Of a stretch of DNA of 64,000 nt, positions 54,401 through 61,318 are shown piece after piece. Source of the stretch: Panonychus citri (Eukaryota; Arthropoda; Arachnida; Trombidiformes; Tetranychidae); NCBI RefSeq assembly GCF_014898815.1, contig NW_026515533.1, positions 124,001-188,000 on the forward strand, given 5' to 3'. Every line of letters begins with the position of its first letter. Positions within the stretch are counted from its first letter, which is position 1. The notes below the pieces were generated by a model. It made no database searches. It was not told the origin of the DNA and saw only the letters and a program-made list of their open reading frames with translations. The position numbers and the translations under genes were made by a program.

Positions 54401-57400
54401 TTTAATATATTTTATTAAATGACTGATTATGAAAAAATAAAGTTGCTGATCTAGCAAGATGATCCAAAGACAGAGAGTCAAGCAGATAAGACCTGGACCC
54501 TTAAAATGATTTAAACAAAGAGCTAAGCAGATAAACTCTAGAACCTCAAGATCATCAAATGATAGAATTAGATGATTCCATAATCATATCATTTAATATT
54601 AACATTAATAAAAAAAAGTCTTATGTTCTTAAATTTGAAAGTGAACTGAAGGTTATTTAACTCACAAATCAACATGGTTCATTGGTTATATACTATTTCA
54701 TTGAAAATCCAACTTTGAACCCAGAAAATGTACTGATTTGATATATCTAGATGTCTATAATTTTGTCTGTATAGTACTGTTAGTGACAAATATGTGCTGA
54801 AAAAAGCATTGCTCTATCATCATTCTGTATGGCTCTATGAAACTTCCTATTACTCCGTAAGCCTCTATACAAAAATCGACTTTTAGCTAGCTGTATCTTC
54901 TGAACTAAGAGTTTCCTCGAAAACTGTGTGTATGACACTCATGAAAGGAACTATACGTAGAAAAAGTTTGATGACGATCAGAGAGTAAGGCTATTCTAGA
55001 GTCCTTACCTAATCTGTTGTTAGTATCACAATTATTGTTATATTATTGTTAGTTCATTAGCCAAACTCACCCTCAGAATTAGATTTGGCGGTTGATGAAG
55101 CAGTGATGCGTTGTTCCAAATGCGCTTTTTTGGCAACTATCAGTTCATTCAGTCGAGTTTTTGCAGTTCTGGTCGCTTCACCTTATTCATCAGTACGCAG
55201 AGGAGCTTCCGGTTAGGTCGTTTTTAAGTTTTCATTTTGTTGATAAATTCCTAATACAGAAAAATGTTCATAATCATAGCAAAGTTATATTGCGTAAGAA
55301 ATGAAATTGTCACCAACGTGGTATGAAGCCATGTCATTGCATATAAAAGGTAAACATCTCACCAATGCGCCACAAGTAAGTTTTCAATTTTTTGCAAAGA
55401 AAATGAGTTTTGTTCCATCTTAAATGTTGAATCATGGGTTTTTATAATAAGTGAGTGCCGCCCCACACAATTATAAAACAATCATCATCAATACCAATAG
55501 ACTATTAGTCTAATAGTTTTCTAAAATTGTTATATGTAAATCACTTACCGATATTATAAGAATAGCGTTATAATATAATACGGTTATTGTTGTATCGGTA
55601 GTAGTACCATTCAAATTCTGATCATATACCGTTTCTGTAGGAATATAGCATAAAGTATTATTAGCTGTGTTCATTATTTTAATAATTAATGTTGACGTAC
55701 CTACCATGAAATGTTAAATTATAGGAAATCTGACAAATAACATTTTTTTCAGTTTAATCGATTAAAAGTTTATCAGAAAAAACAACAAAAATTACTTTGG
55801 AAATTTAGGAAATTAATGTAAAAGCAAGAAATGTTGAAAGTAAACAAAAAGTATCAGATCAGTTCAATTCAGATACTTAATTCTGGTTTTTATAATTCTG
55901 GGAAATTTGAGTTTTTTAATGGAAACTTTTTATTCATGGGTATAAGTCTGTATTTTCTCTTTTCCTCCACTTCCGCTTTTGAGTGGCTCAGAAGCGGATG
56001 TTTCATTACTACTAAGAGTAGATCTACGTAAGTTCATCGAAGACAAACTTACATTGGCAGGACCCCATATTAAAAGAAGAATACAATTTTTAAGAAATCA
56101 CATCGAAATAATATATCTGTGCGTTTATATTTACCGATTGCGTATAAATAAATCAGAGAAAATTTAAAGAATAGCCTTTTTAAGTTAATAAGAGGATGAT
56201 CTTGATTTACGTGAGAAATCAATAGATTAACTTCAATAAAAAACGTAAACCAAAAACCTAATCAATTAAAGATACTACCTTTAAGAAAATGGTCATGTGG
56301 ACAGTTACTTGGTTACACATCCATGTGACTGGTTTTGTTCATTTTTTGAAATTTTTATTAAAATCACAAAACTTAATTTTCCCCCACTTCCTCTTCTGAA
56401 TGGCTCTTTACTACTAACGATACATTTAATGAGAACAAGCAGAATTTCATTACTCAGATTTAAATCCACACGCAGTTACCACTGTTGTTTTCTCGATCGG
56501 CGATTCTCAATTTTCAACATTTTTATCAAAGTATTTTCGAACGTGGCAGCTCACCAGTGACCTTAATGACCTTAAGTATATATGAAATATGACCCTAATA
56601 TGAAAATTTTTTATCAATCAAACTACTCGAGTATTTAGCACTCGAATAGTGAAAATTGAAAAACATCAGTAAAAATAGTCTAACTCCTGTAACAATTATA
56701 CAGAGCTCATCAAAAGTTTAACGACTGTATTTTTATTGCTCATTACGTTTAATTGTGAATGCTTGTATTGTATTAATATATTTGCAATTAGGTTAATTGT
56801 TTATCATTTGCTTTAGTTAATCACATTGTATCATGTTAATCAAGAGAGAGAGAGAGAGAGAAATTAAATTATTATGATAACTGTTGGTATTTTGATATGA
56901 TTACAATTATGATGATAATGGTATTGTTTTCAGGGTTAATCCTGAAAATGAGCAGGCAAGTTATATGAATAAACAGAATTGAATCAAACTAGATGTTAAT
57001 ATTTACTCGTTGATTGGTTCAAGTGAATACTATTGAATTATAATCATCCTCATCTTGAAGATAACAATCAATGATGATGATGATTAATGTTGAAGATAAA
57101 ATCATTTTAGTAAATAAACTCAGAATATTGAATGGAGTCTATTATTAATATTAACAGAGAGAAAGAGCGAAATATCGAACTGAAGAAAGAAAAGTTCTAA
57201 GTGAAAGGTGAATCGGTTCTCTCTATCTCTCTCTCCCTTCTAATATAATTTATCATTTACGATAAATATTTTGACATTTTTATCGATTCAATTGTTTAAT
57301 TGTCTCTTGCAACTATTGATCACTTTGGATTATCACAGAATCTATTACACAACAATCACAACAACAACAACCGTCAATTGATCCAATTTATCAGTTACTT

Positions 57401-60400
57401 CGAACTGCAAATGAGGTTCGACGTAATCCATCCTCAATGAGTGACCTTAACCATGGAATCAATGATTCACAAGTAACCGTAACACAACCCACGGTGGCTC
57501 ATGATCGTTTTTCAAATCTTGTCTCAAGTCTAATGCCTCCTCATCATGCACGAATCAGAACTTCAACTTCATCTTCAAATTCATCATCATCTTCCCATCT
57601 TCTTGCTGTTAATACCAATTCAATGCATGCATCATGTTCAGGTAGGTGACATGGTGATTTCTTTTTATTCTCGAAATTGGTCATTAGAGACTTTACTTGA
57701 TAGAGGAGGGGAGTAAAGAAAACGGAAATCGGAAACAATTAATCAAAACAATTATCTATTATTTTTACAATGAGATCGAATTGTCAATGAAAACCAAAAG
57801 TTTCAATTCCAATTCAAAGTTTTTGCTTTCTTTCACCTTTGTCTTGACGATACTCATGGTCAATTTGGAATTTTCTCCATTGTGGTCACACCTTTTCATG
57901 GTCATTAAGTTCATGACTTGGATTCAGATGAGATAAAGCAGATGATAATTCCCTGTGTTTATAACCGGAAAAAAAGTTCTAAATGAGTTCTAAGAAAAAA
58001 AAACATTTTCTATTCTCACGAAGTTGTTTGTTTTTTATCATCACCATTATCGTCATGTAATCATTACAGATTAATCTGTTATCATGAAGAGAGAAACTAC
58101 AAACTATTGATCATGGAAATTGAAAATAATTGAATTAAGTGGGACGAAAAGAGAGAGAGAGAAGGAGAGAGGAAGAGACCAAAAGTTCTAATCAGAAAAT
58201 TCGAGAAACGTTCGTAAATCTTACATACTTATCTTTTTTCTGAGCTTTTTTTCAACGTCATGATTAAAGTTGAACGGAATTAAAAGTTTACTCAGTAAAC
58301 ACTTTTTATCTTCTAATTAGTTTGTGATTAACTTAATCATCAGCAAAGTTTAATCATTGATAGATGACAATTAGCATAGATCAGATGGTCCAAAGTTATT
58401 CAACTTTTTTGAACGATTGGTTTACAATTAACTGCAATTAACTGTTGACATTCAAAGGCAATCAAATGAAAAAACTCAAAATAATATATCATAGACTCAA
58501 TGGAAATAAATTGCAATTGAAATGTAAAGTTAATTGATTTTTAATTAACTGTAAATGATTCACTTAATTGAAGCAATTAAATCATCAGTTTCGTGAGAAA
58601 AGGTAAACAAAACTTTCAAACCATTGAAAAGTTTTAATTCTCATAAAATTGTTGACACATTTTCGTTAGTTAAAGAAAGTTAATCAACTGTATTGATTGT
58701 TAAAATGTTTTGAAAACTTTGAATTAGAAAACTTTATGATAATTTGCTCTGATTTCCGTTTCCTTTTTTTTCGTGATTATTCTCCCTTTTGATTAGAATA
58801 AAAACTAAAATTGGAAAACAAATAATAAACTAATATCTTTTTCTTAATCTTTTCCAACCTTTGCCCATCGTATCTCCTTTAGCTCCTCATAGTCCACAAC
58901 GAAAAAAACTTTCCCTACGAATGAAAAGTTTCTCACTGGACGAATCGACTCAGCATGTTCAACGAGCTCGACCACCGAATTCAAATCATACCTCATGTAC
59001 GATTTTTCACCAATGTACATAAAACATTTACTTAATTACTTTTTCTTCTCGAACATGAACCTCTAACAATGCACGTTACAACGTTTCCATGTAGTCAAAA
59101 TTTTGGAAAAATCGAATCTACAAAATTAGTAATACTTTTCTCTTTCTTTTCTTTCTTTCCTTTCTGACCCAAATTCTACTCATGAACATCTTCAAAATCA
59201 CAATCAATTCCTCTGGATGAACCAACAGTTTACTCGGAACCATTTGATTCTTCATCTTCAGCATCCTCTGATCGTATTACATGTAAAAGTATATAATCAT
59301 TATATTCAATTCGATTTGATTATTATTATTTTTCTCTTGCTCAGTAATTGTTATTATTACGATCTATTTGTCGTTCATTATCATTGTCATATTGATTATC
59401 AATTCTCTGTTGGTACTTTTACTAATTCGAATCAAATTACTCTCTTTTTTTTATCTTTTCTTTTTGTTCTATTTCTATTGGACAATTGGATCTTCTTCTT
59501 CTTCTTCTTTTCATCATCGTCATCATAACCATTCATTATTATTGTGATTACTATGAATATGGGAAATATCATCATTCTCATCATTCACCATTGACGTTTT
59601 ATTTATCACACTTTTATAATCATTTTCTTTATGATTGATTCAATTGTCATACAGCAAATACAGGGAGTCCAAGAAAACCTACTTTTGGAAAGATTCGTAT
59701 GAATTCAGTTGACCTACCCAATACAAATGCCGATGCAAGTGCCTCACCCTCGCCTTGTCCATCACCGGTAATATTATTTTTTACCTAACATCCTGAATAA
59801 AAAAAAAGATGAACCCAATTGACAATCAGTTGATTGTCAATATCGTTAATTTAAACATCAAATCTTATGATTTAACTCATATGGTTGTCATGTTAATTGT
59901 TGAGTCAACTGTTGTTGTTGATTCTTGGCAAGTTATCAACTGACAAGGTTTGAATGACGATGATGATGATGATGATGATGCTGATAATTGTGTGATCTCT
60001 CAAGGTGACAATGAACATTTTGCAATAGTAAACAAGATGAAGTTCAAATTGATAAGAACAGAAAAAGAACATGAAATTAGGTCAATATTCAAGTTCAATG
60101 TAAGTGGTAATAAGTATTAGATCTTGTTACCAATGGAGAAGTTTCTTCTTCTAGTTTTATTCATTTACATTATTCATGGACTTTTATTATATCCATTATT
60201 TTTTTTTTCTTTCTCTTCTCTTACCGAGTTTCATGGGGATAATATTCAAATGAACAGTTAATATATCTTCTCTTCAATGAGCGGAGTTTACTCAATGAAT
60301 ATAATGAGATATGATTTGCCAGGGTTTTTGTCTTCTTCTTTTCCTATCATCATATTAATATTTTTTAATATTAAATCATTACCATTTTTGGCTGTTTAAA

Positions 60401-61318
60401 ATTAACACGCAACAGTTTGTCCTTAGATTGAGGTAATTGAATTGAGGAGAAATATATTATCTCTTTCACATGAATTGAGCTTGGAAATCAATTTTCGATA
60501 ATCTTTTATTTCCGTGGGTAGAAATATACATATTTTAATGATTCCATCGTCGATAAGTTTAAAGTATTCAAAGATTATTCGATTATGTTTAAGATTATTA
60601 TGTTTACCTGGTGAACAGAGAAAAAAAAAACTTGAAAGATTATCAGAATTTCAAAAGTTCTGTTTGCTGTCGCCATCTCTCATTACGAATAAAAACTAAT
60701 GAAAAGATTTCATTTTCTTTTTTATTATTAATAATATTTCATTTATAGCAACAGTCTTTCAATAAGAAACCACAACGCCTTTTACCAACCAATTTGTACG
60801 TGGCCCTGTACAATTTTAGAGGTCGTCACGAAGATGAACTTGACCTAAAGTGAGTATTTTTCTGTTTTGATTGGTTTTTTTTTCTTACTAATCGAGAAAA
60901 TTATTTATCTCTTGAAATGGCTTCTTAGAGCGGGGACAACATTGACTGTTACTGATACGACTGATCCAGATTGGTGGCAAGGTAAAACTCACGGGCAAGT
61001 TGGCCTATTTCCATCCAAATATGTGGCTAAACTTTATTCTGGTGAAAGGCCGCTTCAAATGCTTCACACGATTCAAGTGAGTGACGGTGAAGGATCTATG
61101 GTCAAGCTACTCAGAGATCAGGTAAATGTTGACCCTATCAAAGTGAAACATTATCAATATTGTAAAGACTTTTATTTTAATAATTATGTTTGCCTTTTTA
61201 TCTCTCATGGTAGATTATTATTCAAGTTGGTGAGGAATTAGATGGAATCGTGATGATTAGAACTGGGATGAGTGATAAAGCCATTTCATGTCCTGCTAAA
61301 TATGTCGCCGAAGTTTAA
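14629..61318 (+). CDS. Stac: STAC-like adaptor with F-BAR-like region, C1 and two SH3 domains, 18 exons
   Basis: Complete 849-residue protein from 18 exons (2,550 nt), all GT-AG and phase-consistent. STAC proteins are cytoplasmic adaptors that bind voltage-gated calcium channels in muscle and neurons. From the N terminus: helical F-BAR-like region (residues about 10-400), a basic KMKWFKAFKSLK motif, a C1 zinc finger, a Ser/Gln linker and two SH3 domains. The C-terminal QIIIQVGEELDGIVMIRTG string is typical of STAC. Start: ATG at 14629 with an in-frame stop 12 nt upstream. The gene spans 46.7 kb, of which about 22 kb is two antisense retrotransposons. Vertebrate STAC proteins are about 360-410 residues and lack the F-BAR-like part. 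The STAC call is strong; the single-gene model rests on phase and order. Confidence 0.88.
15299..18325. other. Stac intron 2, part upstream of element A
   Basis: 3 kb AT-rich sequence with ATC-rich low complexity at 15560-15610, a GA run near 16,220 and a CT run at 18,053-18,075. No gene seen. Confidence 0.7.
18326..19481 (-). repeat. 3' LTR of element A
   Basis: Copy of the LTR at 28161-29322; the similarity ends at the CTTCA at 19477-19481, just beyond the end of ORF3. Confidence 0.93.
19511..22560 (-). CDS. Element A ORF3: RING-like plus dead REXO1/ISG20-like exonuclease domain
   Basis: About 1,010 codons from ATG at 22560, with one frame break near 21,150-21,180. N-terminal third is Ser/Pro-rich. 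A RING-like cluster with C-x2-C-x9-C-x2-C-x4-C-x2-C (CYFCEQ...CNFCNHWYCTRC, about 21,742-21,817) is followed by a second C/H cluster (CKFNC...HESRC). After the break comes a domain aligning with DEDDh exonucleases of the REXO1/ISG20 group: VYSINAAYVRI for the Exo I motif, VYETFV, YHGL, IIGAGLITLL for Exo II, and HSPAIEALTAMRMY for Exo III. The four acids read N, A, L, E instead of D, E, D, D, so it should not cut RNA. Not an envelope: no signal peptide or spike features in this part. It occupies the env position. Confidence 0.8.
23210..24275 (-). pseudogene. Element A integrase remnant and C-terminal tail
   Basis: RNase H text is joined to integrase text at about 24,262-24,280: the zinc domain and first two catalytic acids are missing, but the region before and including the catalytic Glu remains (TPYHPQSQGIVERSN). 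The frame breaks again near 24,020 and near 23,900. The GPY module then follows (RYHGPYLVCGLKKG, FIANVSNTKKYSGK) and a basic tail KRKYRTSDQQII that element B shares. About 1.3-1.4 kb is missing relative to element B. Confidence 0.85.
24171..25468 (-). pseudogene. Element A reverse transcriptase, frame-broken
   Basis: Two open segments (25468-25037 and 24887-24171). The first holds the RT entry (GFVSSTVCPVKIDLEDQ, SLLVPRSDGTHRMVTDYRLL). A frame break near 25,040 follows, with one stop; the sequence beyond it continues in another frame with the FDLAQGYHQIEL catalytic motif. The YFDD box is at 24792-24803, then LLGHLVSGEGI and LLGCYNYFSRYI of the thumb/connection. RNase H begins (KISVDASDVAVGGILLQED) and stops abruptly at a deletion junction near 24,270. 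Confidence 0.9.
25673..27817 (-). CDS. Element A Gag-protease, 714 residues, intact
   Basis: One open frame. The N-terminus is Lys/Arg/Ala-rich (MPPKRSRIAAITRVAAARAA), like a nucleic-acid-binding or nuclear-targeting tail. The middle resembles retrotransposon capsid (FRSGEDPYSWLVKTKDRLS; ELRNCRYNPEFHPEKFF). A CCHC zinc knuckle, C-x2-C-x4-H-x4-C, begins CNYCKGDDH. An aspartic protease follows with the catalytic DTGASACVID (DTGA codons at 26012-26023) and the flap/psi-loop FLLGNAFL. Gag and protease share one frame here, unlike element B. Start chosen at the ATG at 27817. The protein probably forms the virus-like particle. Confidence 0.9.
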   Translation of the reverse strand: MPPKRSRIAAITRVAAARAAKAAKATRRVTTTPEPELSEDETLIPSPPSFNDIQTPVNPRPPTRVSTIISKPKSLRDLTFNEILELFRLWNVPIPIRSLAMKRLTDIVSTNFLLLGETLTSEEIQSLPIEEIKSQNLPNWLTEFRTQNISEPEIQNFIKNIGRENEIIFNLSHSELYALPLSLGVLLKIKNILNSLGANITDPSPPSISPSVNSNDNLTPSTFFELMKQLKTDPHVPEFRSGEDPYSWLVKTKDRLSKENVDDETRLRLLQKSMAHEIKTSATGLDDITNYQEYVDALFEKLKTPESQYSADFELRNCRYNPEFHPEKFFSDMRRLVTKAFGPTNDSLFLNLVLQHIPRHIRDDIYTLGINDDKTRIYNHLTRIHFDYKNNQNRQKVQKSIPSKNPNSNQSNEKSSVARMLKSNNPHYSNSNYKRAQNSSSSAPKDAKFCNYCKGDDHTIDVCSKLAYRKAQEAAGIKPPYQRKDQNYPRQQFNPTVTQTNLATLVGQDQPTPQVQLPPQPINTIVTVPQNLTNPIQFDYRPPSPPEPMQSGLRGNVGFAISKDIKQISQLNTNRPHPINLTLCLPDKSRVQEGKVLVDTGASACVIDAGLASYLQAHIIRVNRTLKGIASGVYVDSFGFSYAIFKHDGMDESRIIKFQICDKFEPVFLLGNAFLHVFYMTLNSDGNEYNISVKENPNSPELTNPDFTSDSVLR
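27826..28050. repeat. Degenerate tandem repeat in the element A leader
   Basis: About four units of 50-65 bp built from GATGGATGG runs followed by GATAATTCAGTAGAATTTT or a variant. The array sits between the primer site and the Gag start codon and may be part of the packaging or translation leader. Confidence 0.75.
28141..28157 (-). other. Primer-binding site of element A (tRNA-Arg-like)
   Basis: Minus-strand TGGCGACCCAGGCAGGA lies 3 nt inside the 5' LTR. It begins with the TGG that pairs with a tRNA CCA end and matches about 16 of 19 bases (extending 2 nt further) of the complement of animal tRNA-Arg(ACG) as I recall it. Confidence 0.6.
28161..29322 (-). repeat. 5' LTR of element A
   Basis: Starts TGTGGGGGAAAATTTG on the plus strand and ends with CA. 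It differs from the partner LTR by a handful of small indels, mostly in homopolymers (for example near 28292, 28347, 28565, 28806 and 29233). Confidence 0.93.
29323..30946. other. Stac sequence around exon 3 and intron 3
   Basis: Noncoding except exon 3 (29669-29833). AT-rich with ATGATGATG words; no further feature seen. Confidence 0.7.
31028..32663. other. Stac intron 4, part upstream of element B
   Basis: 1.6 kb AT-rich intron sequence holding the purine tract described separately. No gene seen. Confidence 0.7.
31663..31766. repeat. Near-pure purine tract with two (GA)n runs
   Basis: About 100 nt that is almost all purine on the plus strand: GA runs at about 31,663-31,684 and 31,725-31,766 flanking GGGAGGGAGGGAGAATGAG. 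May form triplex DNA. It gives spurious Ser-Leu repeat ORFs on the minus strand. Confidence 0.9.
32664..33533 (-). repeat. 3' LTR of element B
   Basis: Copy of 42778-43646. Differs at its first bases (TGAGGG rather than TGAAGGG) and near 33,352-33,368. An AATAAA for minus-strand transcripts is at 32928-32933, about 190 nt past the TATA box at 33116-33124, a usual U3-R-U5 arrangement. Confidence 0.93.
33545..36741 (-). CDS. Element B ORF3: RING-like plus dead REXO1/ISG20-like exonuclease domain
   Basis: About 1,065 codons from ATG at 36741 (MSSEQDKLTTTIVRTDEEGN). Middle: RING-like cluster with the same spacing as element A (CSLCEH...CTSCDKWYCLEC, about 35,582-35,656) and a second cluster CRRNCCNQ...YEHEKSC. 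C-terminal exonuclease-like domain at about 34,400-33,880: FSINMAYAGVF for Exo I, VYETLV, YHGLFRSDI, LVGSNLILQLKAL for Exo II, then FSPYR. The first three acids read N, A, Q, and the fourth aligns with Leu. Frame breaks lie near 34,520, 34,010 and 33,960, so the C-terminal part is seen in three segments. The protein may be an E3-ligase-like or RNA-binding accessory factor; this is inference. Confidence 0.78.
36745..39627 (-). CDS. Element B RNase H and integrase, intact
   Basis: Start of a 1,707-codon open frame. RNase H has KISVDASDIAVGG, the Glu of SEKELLAV and ETDHHAL. Integrase has an HHCC zinc domain (HSSPHGGHFGPEKTF ... CNECDTC), catalytic Asp in ELDVQGP, Asp in QTDRGTNF and Glu in GIVERAN about 35 residues later, and a C-terminal GPY module (KYHGPYMIYG). 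The tail KRRQYKTADRQIIEQ matches element A. After it, about 240 codons to 36,742 are open but hydrophobic and low-complexity, and lead in frame into ORF3 without a stop. Confidence 0.88.
39637..41382 (-). CDS. Element B protease and reverse transcriptase
   Basis: 581 open codons in the -1 frame relative to Gag, overlapping Gag by 120 nt and so probably made by -1 frameshifting. There is no ATG at the start of the frame. Protease: RRVLVDTGATSSVIAL with DTGA codons at 41038-41049 and FLLGNTFTQLF. RT: LLVPRANGLDRLVIDFRNL, FDLAQGYHQIELP, and YFDD at 39905-39916. Two 1-nt frame breaks between about 39,720 and 39,637 separate it from the RNase H-integrase part; one is in a short A run. Confidence 0.9.
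   Translation of the reverse strand: MSHLSGKRSCPGCPKKNKGTESKQKSSSSDQSSGKPINNLVQVESLTDTNVSSDLPNSIILNHELSYVVNSDFKPTILTNKGDPLLEYMSLCTLNIESPIKQPLATRRVLVDTGATSSVIALKCGMTLVPIYTPVYGISGPAHSAGIAYAAFKHDDIPGTRILKITIVNNFQPIFLLGNTFTQLFFMQINAIGGNYQVYARDSPQSKLLPANFKFRFLTCEETNSIIKQYKHQENSSSIIGNSNEQDREFTQLESSFVFRVMELERNECQYINFIDETKSFKDRLKSRINPDLSSKEKDQLIELLCEFEHVFSKNERDLGFVSSDICPVIIDIGDNIVPYHKPYPVNKDKRLRFKKVIENLLSADIIEESNADGGSPALLVPRANGLDRLVIDFRNLNRITKVVPQPMPRIDDLMEIVRETKFFNMFDLAQGYHQIELPVSERGKTVFVTPDKKYQYKRLPMGLSAAPFIFQNLINKLLTGLQYTKCLGYFDDVPVLGKSWNELLELTREVLKRFEKFNLKVKLEKCKFGYTEIPLLGHIVNGQGMKPDPKKVEALKRLPCENNQTTSVDSWLLQLLFALH
41262..42683 (-). pseudogene. Element B Gag, frame-broken
   Basis: The N-terminal part (87 codons from 42683, basic start MVATTRSTVRSSS) ends in a TGA at about 42,420, with a TAA 6 nt later in the same frame. 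Comparison with element A places two compensating small frame shifts between about 42,440 and 42,380. The rest (42341-41262) is open: capsid-like (VEFVKNEDMREWIGKTVHRL, KLRNLVYDFSVPPQIF) and a zinc knuckle CHICQEKGH whose fourth cysteine is missing in this frame. The knuckle overlaps the start of the next frame. Confidence 0.8.
42759..42775 (-). other. Primer-binding site of element B (tRNA-Arg-like)
   Basis: Minus-strand TGGCGAGGTCGCCAGGA starts 2 nt inside the 5' LTR. It matches about 15 of 19 positions of the recalled tRNA-Arg(ACG) complement, with the mismatches grouped in the middle. It shares TGGCGA and CAGGA with the site of element A. Confidence 0.55.
42778..43646 (-). repeat. 5' LTR of element B
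   Basis: Bounded by the 7-bp inverted ends TGAAGGG and CCCTTCA. Contains a TATA-like box for minus-strand transcription at 43231-43239. Confidence 0.93.
43231..43239 (-). promoter_or_regulatory. TATA-like box in the element B 5' LTR
   Basis: TATATATAA read on the minus strand, about 410 nt inside the LTR and upstream of the AATAAA signal; the likely start of the element transcript is 25-30 nt further along the minus strand. Confidence 0.5.
43647..46286. other. Stac intron 4, part downstream of element B
   Basis: 2.6 kb AT-rich intron sequence rich in ATCATGATAAT words. Nothing coding seen. Confidence 0.7.
47687..49525. other. Stac intron 7
   Basis: 1.8 kb AT-rich intron with a GA run near 48,511 and two CT runs near 49,420-49,490 before the acceptor. 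No gene seen. Confidence 0.75.
49526..52422 (+). CDS. Stac: Stac exons 8-11: basic motif and C1 zinc finger
   Basis: Exons 49526-49683, 50578-50717, 50826-50908, 52338-52422. Exon 8 carries the basic WFKAFKSLK motif. Exons 9-10 encode the C1 finger: His, 12 residues, CDIC, 13 residues, CKMC, 4 residues, His-x2-Cys, 6 residues, Cys (starting HVWTEYTYKKITP). It is an atypical C1 as in STAC family members, probably not binding diacylglycerol. Exon 11 starts QPKTKLLRRQKS and ends in phase 1, which matters for the alternative exon at 52920. Confidence 0.9.
50909..52337. other. Stac intron 10
   Basis: 1.4 kb AT-rich intron with a (GAT)n run at about 51,432-51,460 and a TTATTATTATCATCATT stretch near 51,651. 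No gene seen. Confidence 0.75.
52920..53044 (+). CDS. Candidate alternative last exon of Stac
   Basis: TTTTCTGTTTAG acceptor ending at 52919 is followed by 40 open codons and a TGA at 53042-53044. Exon 11 leaves a single A, and this segment begins with CT, so the joined codon and frame are correct. The peptide starts TKSISPRDLIYELMNL and ends KKRMKLTRY. An AATAAA lies at 53176-53181. Such an isoform would keep F-BAR and C1 but lose both SH3 domains. It lacks a recognised domain; it could also be chance or a mobile-element remnant. Confidence 0.35.
53471..55011. mobile_element. Foldback element, 1.54 kb, with about 670-bp inverted arms
   Basis: Left arm 53471-54150 and right arm about 54348-55011 are inverted copies at roughly 90 percent or better. 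The outermost bases are TAGGTAAG and its complement; the innermost matching part includes GCATACCCTGGGTAT. The 200-bp spacer is unique and more GC-rich. No transposase ORF. Structure fits a foldback or large MITE-like DNA element moved in trans, or a hairpin-forming satellite. No clear target duplication was found. Confidence 0.85.
55057..55182 (-). pseudogene. Minus-strand coding-like fragment, unrecognised
   Basis: Forty-one open codons ending in TAA, starting GEATRTAKTRLNELIVAKKA. Charged, helix-like and with codon use unlike the surrounding intron. An in-frame stop sits directly upstream. No family recognised; it may belong to an old mobile element or a nested gene. Confidence 0.25.
55318..55375 (-). 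repeat. tRNA-like sequence, possible SINE head
   Basis: On the minus strand TGGCGCATTGG (about 55,361-55,371) fits a pol III box A, and GGCTTCATACC (about 55,320-55,330) fits a decayed box B at tRNA spacing, with a three-pair T-arm stem. The anticodon arm does not pair well, so it is not a functional tRNA. It could be a decayed tRNA copy or SINE 5' end. Confidence 0.35.
55549..55700 (-). pseudogene. Minus-strand exon-like fragment, unrecognised
   Basis: 152 nt bounded on the minus strand by an AG acceptor (complement at 55701-55702) and a perfect GTAAGT donor, open throughout. Peptide includes STLIIKIMNTANNTLCYIPT and NGTTTDTTITVLYYNAILII. It looks like an exon on the strand opposite to Stac. 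Function unknown. Confidence 0.25.
55710..57338. other. Stac intron 11, distal part
   Basis: Noncoding. Holds two diverged copies of a 50-60 bp motif (about 55,950-56,020 and 56,380-56,430, both containing CCACTTCC...TCATTACTACTAA or similar), a GACCTT-rich stretch near 56,560 and a GA run at 56,845. The sequence from about 55,000 to 56,700 differs in texture from the rest of the intron and is probably old mobile DNA. Confidence 0.5.
57339..59767 (+). CDS. Stac: Stac exons 12-15: Ser/Gln-rich linker
   Basis: Exons 57339-57641, 58883-58996, 59229-59282, 59655-59767. Low-complexity linker between C1 and SH3 domains, with a conserved-looking start PIYQLLRTANEVRRNPSS that resembles the STAC segment after C1. 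Exon 14 is only 54 nt; its acceptor (AACAG ending 59228) has a poor pyrimidine tract but is the only AG that joins the phases of exons 13 and 15. Donors of exons 13 and 14 (GTACGA, GTAAAA) are weak, so these exons may be alternatively used. Confidence 0.75.
57642..58882. other. Stac intron 12
   Basis: 1.2 kb AT-rich intron with a GA run near 58,150. No gene seen. Intron 15 (59768-60748) is similar, with a (GAT)n run at 59,955. Confidence 0.75.
60749..61318 (+). CDS. Stac: Stac exons 16-18: tandem SH3 domains and stop
   Basis: Exons 60749-60849, 60929-61121, 61214-61318. First SH3 contains ALYNFRGRHEDELDL, the DPDWWQGK motif and GLFPSKYV, all key residues of the proline-binding groove. The second SH3 is shorter and STAC-specific (MLHTIQVSDGEGSMVKLL, then QIIIQVGEELDGIV, ending CPAKYVAEV-stop) and lacks the tryptophan pair. 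In STAC proteins the first SH3 binds the calcium-channel II-III loop. Confidence 0.93.

Noticed and set aside
59217..59528. 103-codon plus-strand ORF
   Set aside because: Only its first part overlaps Stac exon 14, in another extent; the rest is pyrimidine-rich intron.
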